From Streptomyces acidiscabies (lineage in GTDB: Bacteria > Actinomycetota > Actinomycetes > Streptomycetales > Streptomycetaceae): 64,000 bases of DNA. Positions 35,297 through 44,175 of this stretch are shown here, in pieces. A model generated the notes under the pieces. It saw only the letters and a program-made list of their open reading frames with translations, was not told the DNA's origin and did no database searches. The stretch lies in NCBI RefSeq assembly GCF_020010905.1, contig NZ_JAGJBY010000002.1, positions 1,488,001 through 1,552,000 on the forward strand, in the 5' to 3' direction. The translations under genes and the position numbers were made by a program. Each line of letters begins with the position of its first letter. The stretch's first letter is position 1.

Positions 35297-35604
35297 CAGT
35301 GGACCTGCGATCCGAGCGACGAGAAGAACTGGACGATCCCGTTCGCCGCCCCCAGCAGCAGCGCGGCCCCCGCGCTCACCAGAACCCCCTTCTTCCCGCT
35401 CGCCTCGGCCTGGTGACCGCCGGAGTGATGGCCCCAGGCCCACACCCCCGCACTCACCGCGAGCGAGCCGACGACGGCGATGATCCCGAAGAGGTTGACC
35501 GAGCCCATCACCTTCTTCAGGACCGACAGACCGGGCAGACCGCCCTCGTTGGGGGAGATGCCGGGGTCGTAGGCGAGCTGGACGACGGAATGCGCGAGAT
35601 GCAC
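35296..35604 (-). CDS. Pilin-like small membrane protein
   Basis: 102 residues with two hydrophobic helices (about 36-57 and 74-96) separated by a short basic loop (GKKG), the layout of VirB2/TrbC-type pilins. It corresponds to the small SCO6882/DUF6112-type proteins of Streptomyces secretion clusters. There is no classical signal peptide. It overlaps the VirB8-like gene by 1 bp of stop/start. Confidence 0.7.
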   Translation of the reverse strand: MHLAHSVVQLAYDPGISPNEGGLPGLSVLKKVMGSVNLFGIIAVVGSLAVSAGVWAWGHHSGGHQAEASGKKGVLVSAGAALLLGAANGIVQFFSSLGSQVH

Positions 35605-35684
35605 AGGGGAACTCCGATTCAGGGCAGGGAAAGGAAGCCCGGTGACGGGCGAGAAGAAAAAGAGGGAGGGGGAGCGGGGGCCGG

Positions 35685-36767
35685 TCAGATGACGCGGCGG
35701 GCCGCGAGAATGTTGCTCTTCCAGGACGCGAGCGTCGCGATCCGCACCACATCGCCGGTGTGCGGAGCGTTCACGATGAGACCGCCGCCGATGAACATTC
35801 CGACGTGCTCCGGTACGGCGGCCGTGCCCTCGGTGAACACCAGGTCCCCGGGCTCCAGCGCGGCCACGGACACCGCCTTGCCCTCCTTGACCTGGGTGTA
35901 CGTGGTCCGCGACAAGGTGATCCCGCCTGCCTTGTACGCCTGCTGCATCAGCGACGAGCAGTCACAGCGGCCCATCGGGTCGGCGCCGTGCGCGCTGGTA
36001 CAGGTCCCGCCCCACTGATACGGGGTGCCGAGCTGCCTGAGCGCCCACCGGATCGCCGTCCGCACCGCGACCGGCGCGCCGGCCGGGATCACGTACCCGT
36101 CAGGGACGGCACCGGCAGGAATCGCACCGAACTCCGTCCCATCGGCCGTACACGAACCGGCCGTCGAGACGGCCTCCGCCGTGGAGGCGGCGGGGGCGAG
36201 GGCCTGCTGGAGAGCGGTGGCCAGCGGCTCCCACTTCGCGTACGCGTCCGGGAACCCCGAGCGCTGGACCGCCTGCGCGGCCTGGGCGACGGTCATCGAC
36301 TCCCAGCCTGGCACGCCCCGCAGCGCGGCGTAGAACTTCGTTGCCGCGTACGACGGGTCGAGGATCTGCTGGACCGTGCCCCACCCCTGCGACGGGCGCT
36401 GCTGGAACAGACCGACCGAATCACGGTCCCCGTACGGCAGGTTGCGCAGACCGCTCTCCTGGAGCGCGGTCGCCAGCGCGACGACCTGACCGCGTGCCGG
36501 GATCCCCATCGCGGTCCCGGCGGCCACGATCACCTTCGCGTTGGGGACTTGCTCGGCGGGGACGGACAGACCGGGCACCGAGATCGTAGTGCTCTTGTCC
36601 CCGGCCAGGGTGCTCTTCACCTGGGCGGCCACGGCGGTGGCGTCCACGTCCTGCGAACTGCTCGCGCACGTGGCCACCGCCATCCCCGAGGACGCGAAAA
36701 GCAGTGGAGCGGCCAGCAGCAGAGGACCGCAGGCGACCAGTCCGATCGCCGCGCCGGTCTTCTTCAT
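35685..36767 (-). CDS. Bifunctional wall hydrolase: lytic transglycosylase-like and NlpC/P60
   Basis: 360 residues from ATG 36767 (GTG at 36776 also possible). A signal-anchor (6-33) precedes a lysozyme-like part (78-185) with catalytic-Glu-type ALQESG (Glu104) and GLFQQRPSQGWG. The NlpC/P60 endopeptidase (235-360) has Cys270 in RCDCSSLMQQAY and His321 in PEHVGMF. Such two-headed enzymes open peptidoglycan for type IV machines, the job of VirB1. It is the first gene of the minus-strand secretion operon. Confidence 0.88.
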   Translation of the reverse strand: MKKTGAAIGLVACGPLLLAAPLLFASSGMAVATCASSSQDVDATAVAAQVKSTLAGDKSTTISVPGLSVPAEQVPNAKVIVAAGTAMGIPARGQVVALATALQESGLRNLPYGDRDSVGLFQQRPSQGWGTVQQILDPSYAATKFYAALRGVPGWESMTVAQAAQAVQRSGFPDAYAKWEPLATALQQALAPAASTAEAVSTAGSCTADGTEFGAIPAGAVPDGYVIPAGAPVAVRTAIRWALRQLGTPYQWGGTCTSAHGADPMGRCDCSSLMQQAYKAGGITLSRTTYTQVKEGKAVSVAALEPGDLVFTEGTAAVPEHVGMFIGGGLIVNAPHTGDVVRIATLASWKSNILAARRVI

Positions 36768-37203
36768 GACCGGCACCTGGTCGGGCCGGGGCGGGGGAGG
36801 CGGGAAGACATAGGACTCCTGGGAGTTGAAGAGCGCGGTGCCGGGGCATCGTGCGGGGAGGAGCGCCGGCATCGCGCTGGTCGTGCGCCGCCGGTCGAGG
36901 CGGCTGAGGAGCCCGGGGAGGTGAAACTCCCCGGGGCTCACGGGTCCTGGGGTGCGGCAGCCGGCCGCGCTCGTAATCTCTCCCGACGTCCCACAACCGC
37001 CTCCTCCTCCGGGCACGCCGCGCCGAGGACAGCGCGAATGTGCAGGTCACAGCCAGGAAACCCCTGCTCGGGGTGGCTGTGGGGCGAGACAGTAGGCGGC
37101 ATCTCCGGCCGCACCAAACGACCCCGCGCTCCCAGGGCGCGGCCGGAAAACACGGCTACGCTCCGGCGCCACCCCACCCGCCCGTTCCAGAAAGCGGACC
37201 CGC
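36768..37203. promoter_or_regulatory. Divergent region between secretion operon and methyltransferase
   Basis: About 435 bp. It must hold promoters for the minus-strand secretion genes and the plus-strand methyltransferase. AGAAAGCGGACCCGC lies just before the methyltransferase ATG. No clear -10/-35 pairs, repeats or genes were recognised. Confidence 0.4.
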
Positions 37204-37950
37204 ATGACCTACACGCTCCACCGGGGCGACGCCCTCACCGTCCTCAAAACCCTCCCCGACAACTCCGTCGACGCGGTCATCACCGACCCGCCCTACAACT
37301 CCGGCGGACGCACCAGCGCCGAACGCACCGGTCGCACCGCCCGCGCCAAGTACGTCACCTCGAACTCGGTACACGACCTCGCCTCCTTCCCCGGCGAGAA
37401 CCGCGACCAGCGCTCCTACCGCGCCTGGCTCACCGAGCTGCTGACCGAGTGCTACCGCGCCTCGACCGAACACGCCGTGGCCTGCGTCTTCACAGACTGG
37501 CGCCAGGAACCCACTACCACCGACGCCCTCCAGATGGCCGGCTGGACCTGGTCCGGCACCATGCCCTGGATCAAACCCTCCAGCCGCCCCCGCAAGGGAG
37601 GCTTCAAACAGTCCTCCGAGTTCGTCGTCTGGGGCGTCAAGGGCTCGCTCGACAACACCCGCGACCTCTACCTCCCCGGCGACTTCACCGCCTCCCAACC
37701 CCGCAAGGACCGCGTCCACATCACCCAGAAACCCGTCGAGATCATGCAGACCATCGTCCGCGTCTGCCGCGAAGGAGGCACCGTGCTCGACCCGTTCACC
37801 GGCAGCGGCACCACCGGCGTCGCAGCACTCCGCGAAGGCCGCCACTTCATCGGCGTCGAACTCAGCGACCACTACGCCGAGATCGCCGAGAAACGCCTCA
37901 ACGGCGAACTCACCCAGGACGACTTCGAACTCGCCGGGCCGGAAGAGTGA
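37204..37950 (+). CDS. Orphan DNA methyltransferase (N6-adenine or N4-cytosine)
   Basis: 248 residues. Motif IV DPPY (28-31, in ITDPPYNSG) comes before motif I (LDPFTGSGTT, near 195-204), the beta-class order. The target-recognition stretch lies between (KPSSRPRKGGFKQSSEFVVWG). No restriction gene accompanies it, so it likely protects the mobile element or regulates, rather than forming a restriction system. The gene ends in a strong terminator. The recognised sequence cannot be predicted. Confidence 0.9.
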   Translation: MTYTLHRGDALTVLKTLPDNSVDAVITDPPYNSGGRTSAERTGRTARAKYVTSNSVHDLASFPGENRDQRSYRAWLTELLTECYRASTEHAVACVFTDWRQEPTTTDALQMAGWTWSGTMPWIKPSSRPRKGGFKQSSEFVVWGVKGSLDNTRDLYLPGDFTASQPRKDRVHITQKPVEIMQTIVRVCREGGTVLDPFTGSGTTGVAALREGRHFIGVELSDHYAEIAEKRLNGELTQDDFELAGPEE

Positions 37951-37973
37951 GAACGACGCCGCTGAGACAACAG

Positions 37974-38008
37974 GAGGGCGGGGCACCGTAGTTCGGTGTC
38001 CCGCCCTC
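37974..38008. terminator. Bidirectional hairpin terminator
   Basis: GAGGGCGGGGCACC (37974-37987) pairs with GGTGTCCCGCCCTC (37995-38008) with a single G-U type mismatch and a 7-base loop. It lies between convergent genes (methyltransferase and nuclease-like 3' fragment). Confidence 0.85.
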
Positions 38009-38020
38009 GCCGCATGCTGC

Positions 38021-38734
38021 TCAGGCCGTCTCGAAGGCCCGGTCGATCAGCGGACGCGCCCGGTCCAGATCAGCCACGGACCTGATCCGCACCTCCAGAT
38101 CCCCGGTCCCGTTGTGCCCGACCTCCCGCATGTCCCGAGTGAACCCCTCGGCCAGCTCCACTTTCGACGGATCGAGCCGCAGATACAGCAGGATGACCCC
38201 GGCCTTCGCGCGGAACACCACACTTGCCACGTTTACCATCCGCCGGAACGCGATGTACGTCTGCGTGGGGCGCACCTCGACATCCCGCTCGGCCAGCACC
38301 TCCGCCACCTCCCCGTACAGATCCGCCAGCCCGGCCGGCACCTGCACCACGTCCTCCACGACGACACCGGCCTGCTCGTCTGAGGAAGCGCAGACGGGTC
38401 CGTCGGGAACCTCCCAGCTCGGCCGCCGGTCCCGCGCTCTGCCCCGACCGCCCGAGACTGACTCCACGAGCTGAAGCGCCAACAGCCCGCCGTCGAAGAC
38501 CCGGTAGCGCACCATGTCGACCGCGAACCCGATCCGCTTCACCGCATCCCGGTCCGCCCGCGTGAAGTCCGCCGCCACCACGATCACCCGCGGATCACGC
38601 CAGTCCACCCCCGCAGCAACCTCGTCCCCCAACTCCTTGCGGACCAGCGCCTCGAACTCATGCCGACTCTCCTGAAGCCACCCGAGATACGACACGGCCT
38701 GCGACATCACCCCGGCATCGACCCCGCGCTTGAA
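38021..38734 (-). pseudogene. DUF91/DUF5655 nuclease-like protein, 3' fragment
   Basis: In frame from FKRGVDAGVMSQAVSYLGWL to the stop at 38021 (237 codons). The N-terminal part of this fragment holds the second half of a PD-(D/E)xK-like core (VE-FKR; RVIVVAADFTRADRDAVKRIGF). The C-terminal 100 residues are a DUF5655-type domain (LYGEVAEVLAERDVEVRPTQTYIAFRR). The residues before FKR in the open frame (MSQRHG...) are mobile-element sequence. Its N-terminal 74 codons lie 5.4 kb away at 44176-44397; the Tn554-like element separates them exactly. Confidence 0.88.
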
Positions 38735-38960
38735 TTCCACATTACTGACCGCAGGAGCCCGTGCACCGGCTCTGAACTGCGCCGATTCATAGACTACATG
38801 TCCGTGACGCTGGCTCACTACCTATCAGTGTCGCTCTTCCGAGGCATTGCCAAGATGAGCCTGATGCGTCGAATAGGGGCCTGTCCAGCGGACGCCGATG
38901 CCGTTGCGGTTGGATGGCGGTGCGTAGAGACCTGCGCTTCGCGTTCGAGTAGATAGAGGA

Positions 38961-39668
38961 GTGTGCGGCCCGGTGGATCTGGTGCACGAGGTTGTCGCAG
39001 GCAATCGCTATCCGGGGCGGGGCGTGCTGTGGGCGAGGACGCTCAGCGGCGCGCTGTGCGGTGGCTACTTCCTGACCGGACGCAGTGCGGCCTCCAAAGC
39101 CCGCGCCGTGCGCCGCGGCGAGGGAGAACTGATCGTCGCGCCGACCGGCGAGGCCGAACACGATCCGCTTCGGCACTACGTTGCGGCCCGCGAGCGGGAT
39201 GGGTGGCTGGTTTTCGGCAACGGCGAGCAGGTCGCCGTGGTGTCGGACCGGCTGCAGGAGACTCAAAGCCCGGTCGACGCGCTGGGCGGGCTGGAGTACG
39301 AGCCCGATCCACCGATCTTCACGCCCCGTGTCACCGTGGTGGCGGACGTCCACTCGGGACAGGCGGCGTGGTTCGGTGCTGCGCGGCGGAGCCGCAGCGG
39401 TCGGGCGGCGGCTGACGTGCTGACGCTCGCGGTCAGGGATCTGGAGCCGGGGGACGCTGTGTTGATGACGACGTACCGCTCCGATGGTCGCTCGGTCGCG
39501 ACCGGCGAGCCGTTCCTCGAAGCCCGGACCGAGGCAGCCGACCAGGACGAACTCCTGGAGGAGCTCTGGGGCGCCCTCACTCCCGAGCTCCGCGTGGCGG
39601 TGGCGGTCTTCGAGCCGGGACGGCTGGCCGATGCCGCCATCCGCCACGAGGTGTCTGCTTGGGTGTGA
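38961..39668 (+). CDS. IMP cyclohydrolase-like (PurO-type) protein
   Basis: 235 residues from GTG 38961 with AGAGGAG a few bases upstream. The sequence matches the archaeal PurO-type fold by eye: YPGRGVLWARTLSGALCGGYFLTGRSAASKAR, then FGNGEQVAVVSD and LGGLEYEPDPPIFTPRV. PurO closes FAICAR to IMP, the last purine step. Streptomyces normally use PurH for this, so the copy is dispensable for basic metabolism. It sits inside the Tn554-like ends, transcribed toward tnpC with no gap, and is best seen as transposon cargo. Its actual substrate may differ. Confidence 0.75.
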   Translation: MCGPVDLVHEVVAGNRYPGRGVLWARTLSGALCGGYFLTGRSAASKARAVRRGEGELIVAPTGEAEHDPLRHYVAARERDGWLVFGNGEQVAVVSDRLQETQSPVDALGGLEYEPDPPIFTPRVTVVADVHSGQAAWFGAARRSRSGRAAADVLTLAVRDLEPGDAVLMTTYRSDGRSVATGEPFLEARTEAADQDELLEELWGALTPELRVAVAVFEPGRLADAAIRHEVSAWV

Positions 39669-40250
39669 TCAGCTGTCAGGAGCGGCGAGTTGGGCTTCGA
39701 GGTCTGCGACGCGGCGGTCTTGGAAGCGGAGGTTGGAGCGGGCGGCCTTGAGCCGTTCGTCGAGGGTGCGGTTGTCGGCGGTGAGCTGCCGGACTCGTTG
39801 CTTGAGGGTGGTGTTCTCGGTGGTGATCCGCTGGATGGCCTCCTCGGTCCACTCTGCTTCCAAGTCCCGGATTTGTCCGAGGAGTTCGCCGATGCGGGTG
39901 CGCTGGATGCGGATCTCGGCGTGGGCGCCCTTGATAGCCTCCTCGGCGTTCAGCGCACGTTCGCGCCAGGTCGCCTGCCGCTCGGTGTCCTGCTCGACGA
40001 GCATCCCCGACCGTCGTTCGCCGGCCTCTGCCATCGCCGAAGCGATGGCGGCCCGGGCATCGGGGTTGTCATAGAGGAAGGTGCGCGAGACGTCCGCGCG
40101 GCGGGCAACAGCGGCGACACTGACCTGGGCTTTCTCGCGTCGAATCCGGGCGATCGCGTCGTGGATGCGCTCCAGGGCGGCTTCGGTTTTGCGGCGGCGT
40201 GCGGCCAGGGCCGCCGCGGTGCGGGGTTCGGGGACCGTGGCGGTGTTCAT
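39669..40250 (-). CDS. tnpC: Tn554-type TnpC (DUF6262-like)
   Basis: 193 residues from ATG 40250, overlapping tnpB by 4 bp. The N-terminal half has a helix-turn-helix (VSVAAVARRADVSRTFLYDN, about 45-64). The C-terminal half (about 105-190) is a coiled coil rich in E/R/Q (RTRIGELLGQIRDLEAEWTEEAIQRITTENTTLKQRVRQL). This is the accessory protein of Tn554-type transposition, thought to orient or stabilise the recombinase complex. Ends flush against the passenger gene. Confidence 0.82.
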   Translation of the reverse strand: MNTATVPEPRTAAALAARRRKTEAALERIHDAIARIRREKAQVSVAAVARRADVSRTFLYDNPDARAAIASAMAEAGERRSGMLVEQDTERQATWRERALNAEEAIKGAHAEIRIQRTRIGELLGQIRDLEAEWTEEAIQRITTENTTLKQRVRQLTADNRTLDERLKAARSNLRFQDRRVADLEAQLAAPDS

Positions 40251-42877
40251 GCGGCGTCCTGTTCGGGGGCGTCTCCGTCGTCTGTGCACGTATCGCTGTA
40301 TTCGCCCTGCTCGTCGCTGCCTGCGTCGGCGAGGTCGGCGGCGCGGAAGGCGGTGGACCACACGCGGTGGAAGTAGTCCTGGGGTTTGCGCAGGTCCAGC
40401 GCCAGGGCGTCGTCGAGGAGACCGAGGCCGGCCAGGGCCTTCTCCAGGCCGTCGATGGCGCGGGCAGTGGGCTCGAAGTAGCGGTGGAGGTAGTCGGCGG
40501 TGGCGTCATCGGGGGCACCCTCAGCCAGCAGCCGCCACTGCTCACGTTTCCGCCGCCAGTACAGCAAATCGGCGCCGGACAGGACGAACTTGTCGCAGTT
40601 GTGGCAGTCGAGGCTCCAGGGGCAGGCGCCGCCGTCGACGACGGGCTGGAAGGTGCAGAACCCGCCCTCGGCGGGGGTGCTGCGGCGTGACAGGTCGATG
40701 GCCAGGGCCTGGGCCTGTTCTCGGGTAAGCGGGATGGTGTCGCTGGTGAGGATTTCGCCGGGACTCGTGGTGCCGGGTCCGGCGACCCATACATGCTGGA
40801 GGACGTTGTCCAGGTCCGACTGGGTCAGGTGGACGTAGTGCTCGGCCATGCGGTCGGAGACCTGGCCGAGGTAGCGGCGGATGTGCGTCAGGCTCGCGCC
40901 GTGCCGCAGCAACCGGGTGGCCAGCGTGTGCCGGGCCTGGTGGGCGACGTAGTGACCGCCGAGGTCAAGGTCGGCGATCCAGCTGCGGAAGCCGGTGTGG
41001 AACCAGGTGTAGGACAAAGCGCGGCGGCCGTCGGGGTTGAGGATGTCGGTGGGGAACAGGGCCAGGTGAGCGCGTTCGGCAGCAGTGGGCGGGCGGCCGG
41101 CGTGCCGGTCGGCGTAGTGGGTCAGAGTCTTTTGGCGGCGTTCTTCGAGCCGGTCCAGGAGTTGGTCGGGGATGCGGACGGCCGCGTTCAGGTTGCCGAC
41201 CTTGGTCTGGTCGTGCCAGAGCAGGGGCAGCCCGCCGTAGCGGCCGATGCAGTCCAGGCGGAGCTGGATGACCTCGCTGGCGCGTCGGCCGGTGACGATG
41301 ATGGTCTCCCACATGTCCCGCAGGCCCCGGTCGTGCGGGTCGTAGCCGTCGGCGAGCTGCTGCAGGTTGGCTTCGTCCGCAAGCGCGCGGGCGACTTCGT
41401 CGGGGAAGGGGTTGCGGCTGCGGGGCGTGCCCGGGCCGCCGACCGGCATGGCGGCGATGAAGGTGCGGTCCAGGCCGATTCTCTCGGCGCTGCCGCTGTC
41501 CAGCGCGCCGCGCAGCAGGGACCGGCCGTAGTTGAACACCATCCGGCGCGAGTTCTCGGTGACCTTCGCCCTTTTGCCGTCCAGGCGGGCCTGGCCGCGG
41601 AAGGCCAGGCCGAGGCGTTCGCGGTTGCGCAGGTCCGCGACGAAGCGGTGGACGTGCTCGCTGCGCAGCACGGTGGGGTCGTGGCCGCCGCCCGGCGCCT
41701 CCGCCTCCAAGAACGCGGACAGTTCGGCGCCGGCGCGGCGCACGAAGTCCACCGGCTGGGCGCTGCGCGGGCAGGTGGGCGAGCGCAGTACGTCGGCGAT
41801 GTGATCCCACAAGAGGTCGCGCAGCCACTGCTGGGTGATGCAGGTCAGGTCGACGTAGCTGGAGCGGTGGGGGAAGCGCACCCCGAAGTGCTCGGTCTCG
41901 ATGTAGCCGGCATCCCGGGTGTCGGAGGGGGTGAAGTAGATCTTCCGCAGGGCCTGTTGCATCTCCTGGACCATGCGCTGGTGGTAGGCGCGGCGGAAGA
42001 CGGAGGCTTCCAGGCCGGCCAGGGAGTCCACGTCGCGGCGCTGGCACTCGTCCGCGAGCGACTGCACCCACGTCAGGTGCCACACGGCGACGGGCTGCAG
42101 GCCGTGGACATACATGCCCCACTGCAACTCCGCCCTCAGCAGGGGCCGCAGCCCGCGCAGGTTGACCGTTCCGGTGCGGTGCACCGGCAGTTGTGCGCTG
42201 CACCAGGTACGGAAGGCGACTTCGTCCTCACAGGTCACGGGCACGGGGCGATCACTGCGCTCGTAGGTGGCGAAGAAGTTCTTCGGCGGCTTCGCCCCGC
42301 CCGGGCGCCCGGCCCGGATGTAGCCGCGCTCGTGCGCGCCGCACAACCCCAGCGGCGAGGCGGCCAGTTCGTCGCACACGTCCGCGCGGCACTCGCCGTA
42401 GCCCGGCAGGCACGGCTGGTCGGCCAGCCATCGCTCGAACTCCCCCTCGTTCACACGTCCTTCGGGGTGCCGCTTCAGGTGGCTCAGCCACCGGTTGCGG
42501 TGCCGGAAGCACAGCACCAGTTGCAGGCTGAACGCCGGCCGCTGCGGGCAGATCCGGCACATCATCGCCTCCGGCATCTCCGTGGCCGGCAGCGGCTCCG
42601 CGGTCCGCAGGAACTGAGCCCGGCTTATGCCGCGCGCCTCCGCCTCCTGCCACTGCCCGGCGTGCACCGAGCACATCGCGTAGCGCCGCCAGCGGGGCCG
42701 CTCGCAGTCGACGACTGTGCAGCTCCACGGATAGACCGGGTGCGTCGGCGGGATCTTCAGCACCCCGCCGCGCAGCACCGGGTCGAACTCGGGCCCGTTG
42801 ATCAGCGCGGTGAGCACTTCCAGCCGGTCCCGTCGCGTGCGGGCATCCTGCTGCGGCAGCAGCGACGGCGTCGTCAC
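40247..42877 (-). CDS. tnpB: Tn554-type TnpB, large tyrosine recombinase
   Basis: 876 residues. The N-terminal half holds several Cys-rich stretches (WSCTVVDCERPRW; MMCRICPQRPAF) that could bind zinc. The C-terminal catalytic domain has the Arg in TGRRASEVIQLRL, the HQARHTLATRLL box and YLGQVSDRMAEHYVHLT with the nucleophilic Tyr. A Cys/His cluster after it (CPWSLDCHNCDKF) is also family-typical. It overlaps tnpA and tnpC by 4 bp each. Together with TnpA it performs strand exchange during transposition. Confidence 0.92.
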   Translation of the reverse strand: MTTPSLLPQQDARTRRDRLEVLTALINGPEFDPVLRGGVLKIPPTHPVYPWSCTVVDCERPRWRRYAMCSVHAGQWQEAEARGISRAQFLRTAEPLPATEMPEAMMCRICPQRPAFSLQLVLCFRHRNRWLSHLKRHPEGRVNEGEFERWLADQPCLPGYGECRADVCDELAASPLGLCGAHERGYIRAGRPGGAKPPKNFFATYERSDRPVPVTCEDEVAFRTWCSAQLPVHRTGTVNLRGLRPLLRAELQWGMYVHGLQPVAVWHLTWVQSLADECQRRDVDSLAGLEASVFRRAYHQRMVQEMQQALRKIYFTPSDTRDAGYIETEHFGVRFPHRSSYVDLTCITQQWLRDLLWDHIADVLRSPTCPRSAQPVDFVRRAGAELSAFLEAEAPGGGHDPTVLRSEHVHRFVADLRNRERLGLAFRGQARLDGKRAKVTENSRRMVFNYGRSLLRGALDSGSAERIGLDRTFIAAMPVGGPGTPRSRNPFPDEVARALADEANLQQLADGYDPHDRGLRDMWETIIVTGRRASEVIQLRLDCIGRYGGLPLLWHDQTKVGNLNAAVRIPDQLLDRLEERRQKTLTHYADRHAGRPPTAAERAHLALFPTDILNPDGRRALSYTWFHTGFRSWIADLDLGGHYVAHQARHTLATRLLRHGASLTHIRRYLGQVSDRMAEHYVHLTQSDLDNVLQHVWVAGPGTTSPGEILTSDTIPLTREQAQALAIDLSRRSTPAEGGFCTFQPVVDGGACPWSLDCHNCDKFVLSGADLLYWRRKREQWRLLAEGAPDDATADYLHRYFEPTARAIDGLEKALAGLGLLDDALALDLRKPQDYFHRVWSTAFRAADLADAGSDEQGEYSDTCTDDGDAPEQDAA

Positions 42878-44052
42878 TTCGTCTCACCCCAGACCGTGCG
42901 CAGAGCGGCGTCGAAGACCGGGTCGTGGACATCGACGTGGCCGTACACCTCATCCACCATCGCGGCCGAGGCCCAGCCGCCGGCGTCCCGGGCGATCAGC
43001 GTGTTGCCGTCGGCCGCGTCGAGAACCGCGGAAGTAAACGAGTGCCGGAAGGCATGGGGTTTCACGACCCCGAGTCCGGCGCGCTTCCCGGCCCGGCCGA
43101 GCATCCGCCGGGCCCCGACCGGCGCCCACGGCTGTCCGGTATCGGCGCCGTGCAACTGAACCAGGAGCATGCCGTGCCCGGCGCCGCGCGGGTACTCGGT
43201 GGTGACGTACTCGAAGTAGGTGTGCACCATTGCCGGGCTGACCCGCTTGATCAGCCCGCCGGTCACGATGCCGTGCTCGACCCGCCAGGGGTGCTTGGTC
43301 TTGGCCTCGGCCCGGTTCGGATTGCCGGGCCGGTGGCAGACGTGCAGGTGAGGGGCGCGGCACTCGCCGCAGGCCGCGTTCTCGCGCAAGTGCAGGTCGA
43401 CCAGGTGCAGCCCGCAGAGCTCGCCGATGCGCAGCCCGCCGTCGGCGAGCCAGGTAACCACCAGCCGGTCCCGGGCGCCGTTCACCGTCTCCAGCAGCCT
43501 CTCCCGGGCGCCGTCCGGAAGCATCTTCGGATGCCGGCGGTGCGGCCCCTTCGGCGCCAGCGGGTTGCTGGGCAGCGACGACTTCACATGCCCGAGGAAC
43601 GAACGGCGTCGGTCCACCCGCGACGGCAGCCGCGACTTGTCGAGCTTCTTGCCGAGTTCGCCGTTGATGCCGAGGGAGGACTGGTGCAGGTAGAAGCCCT
43701 TCAGACAAGCCGCCGCGGTCGACAACGCGGAGTGGCCGTAGGGGCGCTTGCCGACCCGCCACGGCTCGCCGAGCGGCATGCGGACCTCGGCACCGACGAT
43801 ACCCATGTACCGTTCCAGGTCCCGCAGTTGAACTGCGGCGAAGGTCAGGCCCTCCCGCTCCAGCCACCGCAGATGGTCCACCAGCAGATACGCGTACGTC
43901 CTCTGCGTTCCCGAACCATCATGCAGACGCAGGAACCGGTCCGCCTCCGCGTACACCGTCCCCTCGGGCCACACGATCGTCCACGACCGCCGCCCGTCCT
44001 TCCGCTCGATCTGCTGGACCCGCAAGTCCCCGACCACCACACGCCGTGCCAC
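42874..44052 (-). CDS. tnpA: Tn554-type TnpA, tyrosine recombinase
   Basis: 392 residues from GTG 44052, chosen because CGGAGGACGA lies immediately upstream; earlier in-frame starts at 44130 have no such site. A SAM-like N-terminal DNA-binding domain precedes the catalytic core: Arg in DGGLRIGELCGL, HAFRHSFTSAVL, GGWASAAMVDEVYGHVD with the Tyr. First gene of the three-gene transposition operon, 110 bp from the right inverted repeat. Confidence 0.92.
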   Translation of the reverse strand: MARRVVVGDLRVQQIERKDGRRSWTIVWPEGTVYAEADRFLRLHDGSGTQRTYAYLLVDHLRWLEREGLTFAAVQLRDLERYMGIVGAEVRMPLGEPWRVGKRPYGHSALSTAAACLKGFYLHQSSLGINGELGKKLDKSRLPSRVDRRRSFLGHVKSSLPSNPLAPKGPHRRHPKMLPDGARERLLETVNGARDRLVVTWLADGGLRIGELCGLHLVDLHLRENAACGECRAPHLHVCHRPGNPNRAEAKTKHPWRVEHGIVTGGLIKRVSPAMVHTYFEYVTTEYPRGAGHGMLLVQLHGADTGQPWAPVGARRMLGRAGKRAGLGVVKPHAFRHSFTSAVLDAADGNTLIARDAGGWASAAMVDEVYGHVDVHDPVFDAALRTVWGETK

Positions 44053-44175
44053 TCGTCCTCCGTACCGACTCCAGAACATGACAGACGTCCCGGACACGGT
44101 CGGTAAACAAGCCTGGGACGTGCTGGTCACAGTCCCAGACGGACATCACGGGCAGGACTACCTGCGGTCGGTAAA

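Noticed and set aside
37204..38818. Methyltransferase plus nuclease-like fragment as a restriction-modification pair
   Set aside because: The nuclease-like gene belongs to the DUF91/DUF5655 type, reads convergently with its own terminator, and its family is not a known restriction partner.
40793..43159. 788-residue open frame antisense to tnpB
   Set aside because: Composition is typical of antisense to GC-rich genes; tnpB has full recombinase motifs and coupled neighbours.
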